Assembly (NCBI GenBank): GCA_933207985.1
Contig: OW240918.1
Location: 112,504,999 to 112,568,998 of the forward strand
Direction: 5' to 3'
Source: Pelobates cultripes
Taxonomy: Eukaryota; Chordata; Amphibia; Anura; Pelobatidae
DNA: 64,000 nucleotides
Shown: piece by piece, positions 53,901-63,670 of the stretch
Layout of the letters: the number at the start of each line of letters is the position of its first letter
Numbering within the stretch: position 1 is the stretch's first letter
Program-made: the position numbers and the translations under genes
Notes under the pieces: generated by a model
What the model saw: only the letters and a program-made list of their open reading frames with translations
Told to the model about the DNA's origin: nothing
Databases searched by the model: none

Positions 53901-54290
53901 TAAAGTTACTTTCTACTTTGCCGTCCAACCTCCCTCCAACTTCAATGGGTAGCAGACTTCCTTCAGCTTTTTGGGAGAGATTTATCACCGACACCGTCTA
54001 ATCGTCTTCATATTTAATGCAATTTAATAAATATTTCTTAAAAATGCCATCCTTTGCTTCTTTATTGCCTTTAATAATATATATTTGAATACATACCATT
54101 TTTTCCGTAATGCAACAGATTTTTTTTCCATTTTTCATCCTCTTTTTCAGACAGAAATGTGTTTTGTTTTACTTCTTTATTTTTTCTTTATTTTTTCTTT
54201 TCTAAGCATCAGAAAGGTATTTATCCATTAAATATTCTCTATTAACTCCGGATATCGAAGTAGATACCAATTCATCATTTGTTATATTCT
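50931..54290. other. Long stretch without a recognised gene
   Basis: If the exon at 50801-50921 is real, this could be intron. It contains short element remnants: a TTAA-family phrase ACACCTCTAGTGGATGTC with its complement near 53340-53380, and a hAT-type remnant near 53645-53820 (GGCAACCTTCG, CCCACAATGCTTTGCCAGCA) related to the element at 60721-60856. I see no further exon-like frame. Confidence 0.4.
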
Positions 54291-54299
54291 CTATTTTAT

Positions 54300-54974
54300 T
54301 TTATACTTTCTAAAAAAAATACCTTTAATTAATTTTAAACGTACAAAACGTAAGAAATGTCTCCAGGAAATATCAATATAATATCTCCCTAATACTATAT
54401 TGTCGATATCAGTAGCAAGGGAAGGCAAAAAGTAGGGGATGGAACGCCATAATTATTCTCTTTTCACTTTTTTTCCCTTCATCTTTTTCCTTAATGTCTG
54501 TTTTTTTTCTTTTTATTCTGTCCATAAGGGACCAGTATATCCTATTGCTAAACATTTTCTTATTGGTTAGCGGCTACATCTGTTGTCCAGGGTTCCCAAA
54601 TGTTTGCATATGTATCTACTAGATAAAGATTTCTATAGACTTGTTTTTTCCATTAACTGCTGATATCCTATCTGGGATTCCACCTCTCTCCAGGAGGGAG
54701 TATTTACTGATTTCCAATATCTTGCTATGCAGATTTTAGTTGCCATATGAACAGTTAAGAGTTTTAAAGATTTACTTTTGGTAGGTATTTCCATATGTAA
54801 CAAAAACAATTGAGGAGAAATGTTAATTGAAGTTTTTAAAATCATATTAATTTTGCCAGGTACTATTTACTTCAATGGATTAAGCATATTACAATCCCCC
54901 CAAATATGTTTCTGTGTTCCCTCATTACTGAGACATCTCCAACAAACTGAGTCAATAAGAGAGTGAAATCTTGC
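54300..54974 (-). pseudogene. L1/Tx1-like LINE ORF2 C-terminal relic and tail
   Basis: On the minus strand the frame reads LARFHSLIDSVCWRCLSNEG, TQKHIWGDC (54895-54972), then LFLLHMEIPTKSKSLKLLTV and KICIARYWKSVNTPSW. These are the cysteine-rich C-terminal block and the ARYWK box of L1/Tx1-type ORF2. No reverse transcriptase core remains. Non-coding tail-like sequence continues leftwards. Confidence 0.72.
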
Positions 54975-55012
54975 TAATATCTCCCTAATACTATATTGTC
55001 GATATCAGTAGC
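54379..55012. repeat. 38-bp exact direct repeat bracketing the LINE relic
   Basis: The same 38 bases, beginning TAATATCTCCCTAATACTAT and ending CGATATCAGTAGC, lie at 54379-54416 and 54975-55012. The interval between them (558 bp) is the L1-like fragment. Confidence 0.8.
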
Positions 55013-55425
55013 CGGTGCGCGGCCGTCTAGTGTGCACCAGCCTGGGCCGCAATTACAGGGGACCGGAAGGAGGGGATGCACTCCCCTCCTGCCGGTCACA
55101 GAATGTAGCGTGGCCGAGCAGACAGACCGCGGTAGGGGAGCTTCTGTTCCCCTACCCTGTCTGACAGGAACCTGCAAGCGAGAACGCTCCTCCCGCGAGC
55201 AGGCAGGTTGGAGCGTTGCCGTGCGTTAACTTCTGTTCACGCGGGAGGAGAGCGAAGTCAGCCTGCAGACAGAGGAGCTGCAAGCTGAACAGCATGCGCC
55301 ACCACTGGACCACCAGGGATTGAAGAGTAGCCGTCCCCCCTCTCCCCTGACCAAAGGTAAGGGGGAAGGGGGGTAATATAAAGCTTTTTTTAATTTAAAT
55401 ATATCAATGCTATAACCCCCCCATA
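55013..55425. repeat. GC-rich block leading to a minisatellite
   Basis: Inverted words include CAGGGGACCGGAAGGAGGGG versus CTCCCCTCCTGCCGGTC, and GAACGCTCCTCCCGCGAGCAGG. It ends in CCAAAGGTAAGGGGGAAGG (55352-55370) directly before the array, as in the hAT composites, but no CAGTGGCG end is present. Confidence 0.55.
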
Positions 55426-55800
55426 CACACACTACACCCCCCCACCATCAGCACCCCTCCACACACAAACAGCACCCCTCCACACACAGAACCCCTTCAC
55501 TCACACAGAACCCCTCCACGCACATAGAACCCCTTCACGCACACAGCACCCCTTCACGCACACAGAACCCCATCACGCATACAGCACCCCTTCACGCACA
55601 CATCACTCTCTTCACACACAAACGGCACTCTCTCCACACACACACTGTACCCCCCACACACACACTAAACCGCTACACACACTGCACCCCCTCCAAATAC
55701 ACACCGCATCCCCTCACACAGAACCCCTACACACACTGCACTCCACACACACTGAACCCCTACACACACTGAACACACACACTGCACCCCTCACTGCAGT
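55426..55800. repeat. CA/C-rich minisatellite
   Basis: The units are like CACGCACACAGAACCCCTT and CACACACTGCACCCC. Confidence 0.85.
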
Positions 55801-56030
55801 CTGTGTGTGTGTGTATTCACCAGTCTGTGCATGTTCACCAGTCTGTGTGCGTTCACCAGTCTGTGCACCAGTCTGTGCGCGTTCACCAGTCTGTGCGCGT
55901 GTAATCACCAATTTGTGTATATATTCAGCAGTCTCTATATGTGTGTATTCAGCAGTCTGTGTGTGTTTTTTGCGGTTTGTGTGTATTCAGCAGTCTGTCT
56001 GTGTGTGTAAGTATTGTATTTGTTGGAGGT
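55801..56030. repeat. GT-rich minisatellite with reversed strand bias
   Basis: The units are GTCTGTGTGCGTTCACCA and then CAGCAGTCTGTGTGTATT. The strand bias flips exactly at about 55800, as in the array at 14464-15245. Confidence 0.85.
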
Positions 56031-56214
56031 ACCAATAAATATAAGCCTCATTTTATTGATAATTAATATTTTTATTCCTTTGAGTGGTTGCGTAGTCAGG
56101 GCCCCAGTGCATTGGTTTGCCCAGTGGGCTATTATGCTGTTATGATGGCCATCTGTTTTCGTTTTTTGTTTTTTGCGATTTTTGTATCGCTTATGGGTGT
56201 CCCATTTTTATATT
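56031..56214. other. Spacer between two minisatellites
   Basis: No feature is supported. Confidence 0.3.
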
Positions 56215-56615
56215 TTCAAAATCTGGTCACCCTAGACACATGGAAGGTTGGGAGGGGGCATAGGGACACATGGAAGGCTGGGATAGCTATAGGGACACAT
56301 GGAGGACTGGGAGAGAGGGCTAATGGGACACATGTGGGGGCTACTGAGACACATGGAGGGCTGTGAGGTAATGAGACACATGGAGGGGCTGGGGAGTAAA
56401 AAAGACACACGGAGGAGTGTGAGAAAGAGGCAGACGGATTGGGAAAGGGGAACAGGAGACACACAGAGGAGTTGAGGTAGACGAACAAGAGACACACAGA
56501 GAGAGTGGGGAAGGAGAGCATGAGACACACAGAGGAGCTGTGGGGAAAGATACAAATAGAGGTGCTGGGGCCAAGAGACACGTGAAGGGGGATTGGGGGA
56601 GAAAGACAAACAAAC
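56215..56615. repeat. G-rich minisatellite
   Basis: The units are like GACACATGGAGGGCTGGGA and GAGACACACAGAGGAG. The unit is related in style to that at 14464-15245. Long minus-strand frames here are repeat artefacts. Confidence 0.85.
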
Positions 56616-56677
56616 TTCACTTGTGTCTCCGGCTTTCCCTGTAACTCAAAGTCGGCTGGTGAGAGAAAGACGTGATA

Positions 56678-57650
56678 TTAAAGGGACACTATAGTCACCA
56701 GAACTACTACAGTTTAATGTATTGTTTATGGTGTCTATAGCCTGTCCCTGTAGATGCTACCTTTTCATAGCAGTGTTTACATTTCTGCCTAGGCACATCT
56801 TGTCACGGTTCACGCCGTGACATCCAGTCTGCCAGACGTGGTTGCTCCGGAAGCACCCGATAGGGGATTTGAACTGTGGTTCTTCTGGACCATATCCTGC
56901 TATTTTCCCTCTGAGCTATTTCAGGACTTTGGATAACTCCTGTTTATTCTTGTATTGCCTGCAGCACCAGGGGGCTGGACTTCACCAAAGGCTCTGATCT
57001 GTCAGTAACTCTCCAGCTGAATCTGATACCTAATTAACAGGATATAAAAGGGGTGTCAGTTCATTGACTTTGGTTCCCTTGTTTGGTTCCTGTTACTCTG
57101 TACCTGCGTTCCAGTGATTCTTGTCTAATTCCGGCTTCTGACCTTGGCTTTCCTCCTGGACTACTCTGACCTCTGGCTTCCCTGATTTTGGCTTCCCTTG
57201 ACCACGCTTCTGCTTATCCCTGTTGTACTGAGACTTGGAGCACTTTTCCTGGAAAGCCCCCGTGCACAGACTCACAGGCCAGGTGGCGTCTTACCTGGTC
57301 ACCCTGGTCTGTGTCTACTTTGCAAGGGTGAGCGTATAAGTCTGCGAGCTAGACTCCCTATCAGGTAAGACTCCGTTACACATGTCTAGTGACAGTCACT
57401 CAGACGACCACTAGAGATGCTTTCTAGTCCAGTGCTGCACAGTGTGCAGCACCTATGTTGAACATCTACACTCTCTGCATGGAGGTCCTGAACGCTCCCC
57501 GTAGAGATGCAATAAATGCAATGTATCTCTATGAGGAGATGCTGATTGGTGCGGTGAAGCACAGCGTTTTGCCACATACGCAATAGACTCCCAATGCTTT
57601 CCTATGGGAGATCATCCAGTTGTCGGCCAAAGTGAAGAGCCCACTCGTTA
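56678..57650 (+). mobile_element. TTAA-family element split by a solo LTR
   Basis: It starts TTAAAGGGACACTATAGTCACC. Family wording resumes after the LTR: GACAGTCACTCAGACGACCAC, CTCTGCATGGAGG and GTATCTCTATGAGGAGATGC. The right end is not preserved. Confidence 0.7.
56801..57380 (+). mobile_element. Solo LTR nested in the TTAA-family element
   Basis: The block is bounded by TGTCACGG and CCGTTACA. CATCT precedes it and CATGT follows, a 5-bp duplication with one mismatch. ATATAAAAGG (57044-57053) is a TATA-like signal, and the downstream part has the TGACCTTGGCTTTCC wording also found in the LTR at 59349. The 580-bp size and TGT...ACA ends fit a Gypsy-type LTR. Confidence 0.78.
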
Positions 57651-57970
57651 CTTCAAAATGAGCAAGATAACGTAATTTTTTTTTTACTGCTGTGCAATAG
57701 CATACATTCACAATTTCAATCCAAATGACCAAACATTTCTTAATATATCAAGGTAGTTGGACTGAAACATGGATTATGTGCAAATGCACGTCTGCGTCTG
57801 CTTACAATAAATCTGCTTTATTTTAAAGCCCTATAAGTGCTTTCTTTCATGTTTGAGTGATAGTTTTCAGTTTTTTTTTCACGCTTCCATATCTGCGCAC
57901 TATGCTGGCGCGATGCATTACGGGGCTGGTATGGAATTTTTTTCCAGGGCTGCTTTTCATTCCCAGTCCG
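57651..57970. other. No gene seen
   Basis: Anonymous sequence with a T-tract at 57676. No frame is supported. Confidence 0.35.
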
Positions 57971-57974
57971 GCCC

Positions 57975-58232
57975 TGCCCATAGGAAAGCTTTACTCAATG
58001 CTTTCCTATGAACGTCCAGCATCATCTCACTGTGATTTTCACAGTGAGAATCGCGGAAGCACCTCTAGTGGCTGTCATTGAGACAGCCACTAGAGGCTGG
58101 ATTAACCCTCAGTGATATAGCAGTTTCTGAAACTGCTATGTTTTCAGCTGCAGGGCTAAAACTAGAGGGACCTGGCACCCAGACCACTTCATTGAGCTGA
58201 AGTGGTCTGGGTGCCTACAGTGGTCCTTTAAG
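57975..58232 (-). mobile_element. Half of a TTAA-family element
   Basis: The segment CCCATAGGAAAGC to the end AGTGGTCCTTTAA contains the hairpin CACCCAGACCACTTC and the AGCAGTTTCTGAAACTGCT palindrome. It matches the halves at 615-900, 28400-28706 and 35935-36180. The other half is missing. Confidence 0.72.
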
Positions 58233-58259
58233 CAAAAAAAATGTTTCTATCCACTGATC

Positions 58260-58810
58260 CAATTAAAACTCACTAGCTATTTAATTTTTCAATTTCACCA
58301 TTGATTTAATTTTATCTTTATTATACCTTTTATATATAACCTTATTTATTTTTGAGACCATATTCCTTTTATGTTCTATTTCCAGCAGACGGTCTATATC
58401 TGAAGTTTGGTAAACTGGGTTAGTTTGTATGAAGTGTTTGATTCGAAAATATGAGAATTGTTCTTTATCAAACCCTTCTATTTTTGTATGAATCAGTTGA
58501 AATGATTTTATATGCCAATCTGTATTTAATATATCAGCCAAGGTTATCAGACCGTTGTCCTTCCATATTTTTATATAATATCCTCAATATATATCTGCAA
58601 TATTTCTATAGGTGATTTTGTTGTTAATTGTTCATTAAAGCCTCATTTTTTTTTTTTTTTTTTAATTCTGCAAATTAGAAAAAATGTCAACAGTTATTTT
58701 ATTTTTAATTTCTAATTTGTTGAATGTCTGGAATTTAACCCAGTATAATAGTTTAAGATCAGAGATATTATTTGATATTTGTTCCTGCTCTATCCACCTA
58801 TTGTCTCCAT
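58260..58810 (-). pseudogene. L1/Tx1-like LINE ORF2 fragment
   Basis: The minus frame (58281-58541) reads DKEQFSYFRIKHFIQTNPVY and HKRNMVSKINKVIYKRYNKD. The phrase FSYFRIKHFI is the conserved FFRYLQIRHY-type box between the reverse transcriptase and C-terminal parts of L1/Tx1 ORF2. An 18-base T-tract (about 58647-58664) interrupts the upstream coding line. Confidence 0.62.
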
Positions 58811-58889
58811 GTTTCTGTTTCACTTCTTTATTCTTAATTTACTGTGAAGAAAATGTTTTAGTTCACTTTTAGCGTTAAAGAAAAGGACA

Positions 58890-60300
58890 CACATCAAATA
58901 TTATTGCTAAATACAAAAGGTAATATTTAATATTTAAAGACACAGCACATATGCAAACAATCACAAAAGTGACTCAGGCTTAAACCAAAATACTACTACC
59001 AACAATTTTCAATGAGCCTACCAGAGCAGAGAAACGCATTTGTGGATTTTTAATTGTGTATTGTAATAAAGATTTTTTTGGTCACTTCCCTGGTGCCAGC
59101 TATCTTTTTTATACACTTGATTTGTACCTGGCATTTTTTAGTATCCTGCACTCCAAGAAATTCGAGGTGGGGATCATACCACCAATGCTGTTACCAAGGA
59201 GCAGTTAGCCTGCTCTTTGCTTGTGAGTACTTTTTTAGTTATTATATATATACTGTTGTTTTTATTCAGTGAGGACTATTAGTTGTCTCTTTTTACCCTC
59301 TTTCCTGAGTGTGGACCATACCCCAGACGGAAGCAACCCACAGCATATTGTAGCGGTACTTACCCTTTCCAGGGGCCGGCCGGGGTCCTCTGTTCGAGCC
59401 GCGCGCGGTCCTGCTACTGCACGAGCCGCGCGCGGCTCATCCGACGGCTGTAACATGAAGGCGGGCAGTGACCGCGAGAAGCGGACACGTGTCCCGCCTA
59501 ACTCTAAGAGCGCGCCGCGGGTTTCTGTTTCAGTTCCCTTTAGCGCTTGTTGTGTTCCTTCGTACTTGACCTTGGCTTTGTTTCTGACTACGTTATCTCA
59601 TTATCCTTATCTGTTCTGTTTGCCGGCTTGCTGTTTTCTGTGTACCAGACCCTAGCTAGTCCAAGTTTACGCTGTCTCTTTGTGCCCTTGACCTCAGATC
59701 GCTCCTGACTCTGTATCTCTCTCCTTTACGTCGAGTCCGGCCGCTCTAAGGTCCGGTAGACGTACCTTCCCTCTGTGCTGACATTTGTTTAGCTTAATTC
59801 CTGCGTGTTGGGGTATATTTTCGTTACACATATCCCATAAGCGGGAATTATACCCCTGTATGTCCTTCACACTGGAGCTAGCTATAGTTCTACTAAATGT
59901 GAGTTTATTCCTGTTTATTTCATCCATATACATATTGGACTGTTTTTATTGCACTATTGGTTCTTTTTATCTGGTTTTTGTCTTTCATGTGAATGGATTC
60001 ATCCAGAAAAAGACAGTGAGGATATTACTCCTGTTTAAGCACCTTATTCTATATTTGGTCTGAGTAAGATCCTTTTTATTGGACTTTATTTTACTGATTT
60101 TTAAAAAAAAAAAAAATTAACGTATTTTATGTGTTGTGATTTTTACTTATTTTATGTTGTGATTATTGGCGCAGCACTTACCTCTATATTTTTCTCACTA
60201 TCTTTGTTTCCGAAGGGTTTGGAGGGATCTCCCTTCTAGGGTTGCTGCTCATCTGTTAATTAGCGCTTACTCTTTTTTTTTTTTCTGTTGTTTATCTGTT
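58890..60300 (+). mobile_element. Penelope-like terminal region, split by a solo LTR
   Basis: The block carries GAGAAACGCATTTGTGG (59028-59044), close to the GAAACGCG strand of Penelope-type hammerheads, then GTAATAAAGA and CTTGTGAGTAC (59218-59228), as in the Penelope region at 22225-22236. After the LTR, ATTGGCGCAGCACTTACC (60164-60181) continues in the style of these terminal repeats. No coding part remains. The family call is an inference. Confidence 0.5.
59349..59828 (+). mobile_element. Solo LTR with perfect 5-bp duplication
   Basis: It starts TGTAGCGGTACTTACC and ends TTTTCGTTACA, with CATAT on each side (59344-59348 and 59829-59833). The 480-bp block has a GC-rich first half and a pyrimidine-rich second half with TTGACCTTGGCTTTG and GTCCGGCCGCTCTAAGGTCCGG. 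The latter is also in the LTR-like block at 2684-3192 (AAGTCCGGCCATTTTAAGGCCCGG). This links the two as one LTR group. Confidence 0.85.
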
Positions 60301-60712
60301 TTTAATGAACCCGGACATGACGTCATCACGTCCTGAGTTGCGAGATCTAGTCACTCAAGCTAAAATGCACACATTCACCATACACAGCCATAGCACTTTA
60401 TGAGCCAGAGACAGAGTGAATATATCACTATCAAATAAGATAACATAAAATGACTACATTAAATCCATTTGACAATAACATTCTTAGTCGATACATTAAC
60501 AGTAATAATCATGTTACATTAAAGAAAATCCTGATTGACTGTAACAATTAGGATTACCTAGAATGTAACATGCACATTATTGCTTTTACTTTAAATAATG
60601 ATGTTGTTGAATGCAGCTTATTAGTATACTTGTTTGTTGCTGCGTCTGTGTTAATCGTTGTTATTCATGAATGATATTTATCAGAAGCAGCATGGATACA
60701 CTTGTAAGTATG
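60301..60712. other. No gene seen
   Basis: A CRE-type octamer TGACGTCA lies at 60318-60325. The rest is anonymous. Confidence 0.35.
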
Positions 60713-60720
60713 GTTTAGTG

Positions 60721-60856
60721 CAGGCATAGGCAACCTTCATGATTGCAGATGTTTTGGTCTACACTTCCTGTGATGCTTTGCCAGCATTATGGGTATAAGA
60801 GCATTATGGGGGATGTAGTCCACAACATCTGCAGTGCCGAAGGTTGCCTATCTCTG
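60721..60856. mobile_element. 136-bp hAT-type miniature element
   Basis: The ends CAGGCATAGGCAACCTTC and GAAGGTTGCCTATCTCTG are inverted repeats with two mismatches. The 8-bp duplication GTTTAGTG is perfect (60713-60720 and 60857-60864). The interior is itself palindromic (GATGCTTTGCCAGCATTATG). Confidence 0.9.
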
Positions 60857-60864
60857 GTTTAGTG

Positions 60865-61225
60865 TAATATGAATTTCATATATGGATATTCTTGTATGTA
60901 CAGAATAGAATGTGAATTACTTTGATTATAGTTACAGTTATTTGCCTGTGATTTGTACATGTTTTGTACTAGATAGTGAGATCTGTTAGAATAGCAATCA
61001 GGAATGTCTAGAATTGCCCAGAATGTTACATGATGATTGCTGCTCAAGAATCACATAATTCTATTGTATAAATATAAATAAGGTCACCTTGTTATTTATG
61101 CTTTCGTTATGTATGGCCACTGATTGCTCTATTGTTTATTTTTATCTCACAATTCATGGGTAGTGATTATCTTCCTTTTTATGTTGGCAATATTTTTATT
61201 TTTTGTTTAGATATATCATTTTTGT
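60865..61225. other. No gene seen
   Basis: Anonymous AT-rich sequence. Confidence 0.35.
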
Positions 61226-61234
61226 GTACCTATC

Positions 61235-61470
61235 TTTATTTCCTGGCTAAACATGGCAGAATCAGTTATGCGTTAAACTCCTCCCCATAAGCGATGCTGC
61301 CATGTAACGTAGCCAGGAAAAGAAAATTACGGTAAGTATTCGATACATTTTCTCGTTTCCTGGCTTACGTTACGTGGCTGCATCACTTAGGGGGAGGAGT
61401 TAAACCCGTAAGAGATGCTACCATGTTTAGCCAGAAAAATTATGGAAAGTATTTGATACATTTTCTAATT
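61235..61470. repeat. Interleaved inverted repeat with GGTAAGT-type words
   Basis: Words such as TTTCCTGGCTAAACATGGCAG, GTTAAACTCCTCCCC, GCTGCCATGTAACGTAGCCAGG and GGGGGAGGAGTTAAACCC alternate on both strands. AAAATTACGGTAAGTATTCG (61323-61342) is echoed as AAAATTATGGAAAGTATTTG (61435-61454). This is a compact repeat of overlapping direct and inverted copies of about 110 bp. Confidence 0.65.
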
Positions 61471-62665
61471 TTTTGACCAACCTGAATAGTTTAGTAATTA
61501 TATACCCCAAAAACATTTGGATTTCGATTTGTACCTTCGTTTCTTGCTTAGCCTACCCAACTATTTTTAATTGGTAATATTGCCAAAGAAAATAGTTTCT
61601 GATTTTAAATTGCTCTCGTTCTGGCCTGATACGTATTGGCAGCAGCCATATTCTTATATGAAGTTTCCTGCATTCTAAAACTTGCCTTGGAGACACCTGA
61701 GTACCTGATATTAGCCCAGTGAGAAGACTTCAGTGACTTACCGAGGCAGATTTGTATTGAAGTATTTATATTGATTGAAAGTACACTTTATATTTAATGT
61801 TGGCTGGTATAGGTACCTTGCTATAAAAAGCTGAATATTTTGGTTTCTTGGCCAGTCTGTGGTCTGTGAGACCACTCCTCATAAAGTGACATTTGGTTAC
61901 ATTAATTTTATAGTGTATTACTTTGTATGTATTATACTAATTTGTTATTCAATGTAATTTACAAACTTGCCACTTTTTGTGTTTTAGATCGAAACTTATT
62001 TCTATTTTAAAGATACCTATTGGCTACAGTAAGACCACCTATTGGCTACAGTAAGACCAAACAACTATTACTGGGATATTTAGATGTCAAATTGTACAAA
62101 ACAAAAGTAAATAAATGACCTATTTTAATATAATTGTGTAGTAGATGTAAATACATTTCAAATTCTAAATATAAAATAATTTATGTTCTTTTAAGTTTTT
62201 TGTAGCGGAAACAAGTTACATCTAGAGAGAGTGGAATGCTGCTCGAGCAGAGAATGGTAGATATTAGTATGTCCTTAAAACACCTTTTTCTTTTACATTT
62301 TATTTTTACTCTACTGTCAAATTATGTGTTTTTAGGCCGACTTAATCCCCCTGAATGTTAGTGCATTCGCATGCGCTGGACGTCAAATGCATTGGAGAAT
62401 TTGGTATGCTGTACTGACTTTTTTACCAGGAGGGATTTCTGCTGAATGCTAACTAGTGCGCGACGGATTAACTTAAGAGAAATACAAATATCAGCAGCCA
62501 ACAGCCTGAGTCATCAGTGGCCAAACCTTCCGCCCAACACAAAGCTTAACAAAACTAGCTAAAGAAATCCTAGCAAGACATTTTAATTACACTGATTTTC
62601 CAATTTTCAATGCTTTTAACCTGATAAAATACCAACTCAATTTGTTGGGATGCAAAACATGATCT
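61471..62665. other. No gene seen
   Basis: Anonymous sequence with a short tandem duplication CCTATTGGCTACAGTAAGACC (62010-62030 and 62038-62058). No coding frame is supported. Confidence 0.4.
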
Positions 62666-62671
62666 GTAACA

Positions 62672-62809
62672 GGGGTGCCCAAACGGTATATCCCAGGATT
62701 TTGTAAAACTTCAGCTTCCATTATGTGATATTTGTTATTCTAAAAGGCATGCAAAGCATCATGGGAGCTGTAGTTCTACAACATCTATGGATATACCTAT
62801 TGGGCACCC
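62672..62809. mobile_element. hAT-type miniature element
   Basis: The left end CAGGGGTGCCCAAACGG pairs with TTGGGCACCCC on the right, the well-known CAGGGGTGCCCAA type of hAT terminus. Flanks GATCTGTA and GATCTATA form a likely 8-bp duplication with one mismatch, and the last bases of the right end are eroded. The interior holds ATGCAAAGCATCATGGGAGC, shared with 5893-6110. Confidence 0.75.
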
Positions 62810-62819
62810 CGATCTATAG

Positions 62820-63140
62820 AAACTAAAACATTATCTTCTCATGATATATGCATAACCAACTCTTCTCCAATGATTTTACCACTGATTATAAATAGAGGGT
62901 TGGGATGTATGGCATCATACATAGAAATCGCTATGTCGTTCGGTACACCAAAGAAGGAAGAGTGTGTTTCCAAGGAATGTGTTTCCAACCATACTTCCTT
63001 TCCAAAAATGCAACAAGCTCTTAAGAGAATGACTTTTTTTAGTGTTGAACTAAGATTAGAAGGCAACCTGAGATCTCCATAATTGCAAAAAAAAACAATA
63101 ATAATTCTTTAAATAAAATCCAACACATAGGAGCAATGTT
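62820..63140. other. No gene seen
   Basis: Frames of about 70 codons on both strands have no recognisable domain. CAAGGAATGTGTTTCC words are locally repeated. Confidence 0.35.
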
Positions 63141-63143
63141 ACT

Positions 63144-63670
63144 TTAAAGAGACACTCTAATCACCAGAACAACTTTAGCTTAATGAAGCAGTTTTGCAGT
63201 ATAGATTGTGTCCCTGTAGTCTTACTGCTCAATTCTCTGCCAGAATTAAATCACTTTGTTTACGCAGCCCTAGTCACACCTCCCTCCATTTCACTTACGC
63301 AGACTTTCTAATCTTCCTGTAAAGAGTCATCTAATGTTTAGACTTTGTTGCAAATGCTGTTTAATTTAGAATTTCATATCTCCTTCAATGTTAATAGCTT
63401 GCTGTATGTTACTGAAGTTCAATTTACAGAGCAGGAGATAAAACATTTAAAGTTAGTTAACATCTGATTGAACATGAAACCATTTTGTGTTCATGCAGGC
63501 TGTGTTAGTCACAACCAAGTAAGGTGTGGTAGGGCTGCATAAACAGAAACAAAAGTGACTTAACTCCTAAATGGTAGTGAATCGAGCAGTATGACTTCAG
63601 AGGCATGATCTACACACAAAAACAGATTAATTAGGTTAAAGTTGTTTTGGTGACTATAGTATCCCTTTAA
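63144..63670. mobile_element. TTAA-flanked inverted-repeat element, full length
   Basis: TTAA borders are at 63144-63147 and 63667-63670. The ends AGAGACACTCTAATCACCAGAA and TTTTGGTGACTATAGTATCCCT are inverted repeats of the same family as 34735-35130 and 56678-57650. The two halves also mirror each other internally: GCAGCCCTAGTCACACC near 63266 against GGTAGGGCTGC near 63528. No coding capacity. Confidence 0.8.

Noticed and set aside
54417..54974. Standard LINE insertion with the 38-bp repeat as its target duplication
   Set aside because: The poly(A)-side T-tract expected next to the left copy is absent and 38 bp is long, so the repeat is reported as unexplained.
56216..56620. Overlapping minus-strand frames of 90-134 codons
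   Set aside because: They are produced by the G-rich tandem array (GACACATGGAGG units), not a protein family.
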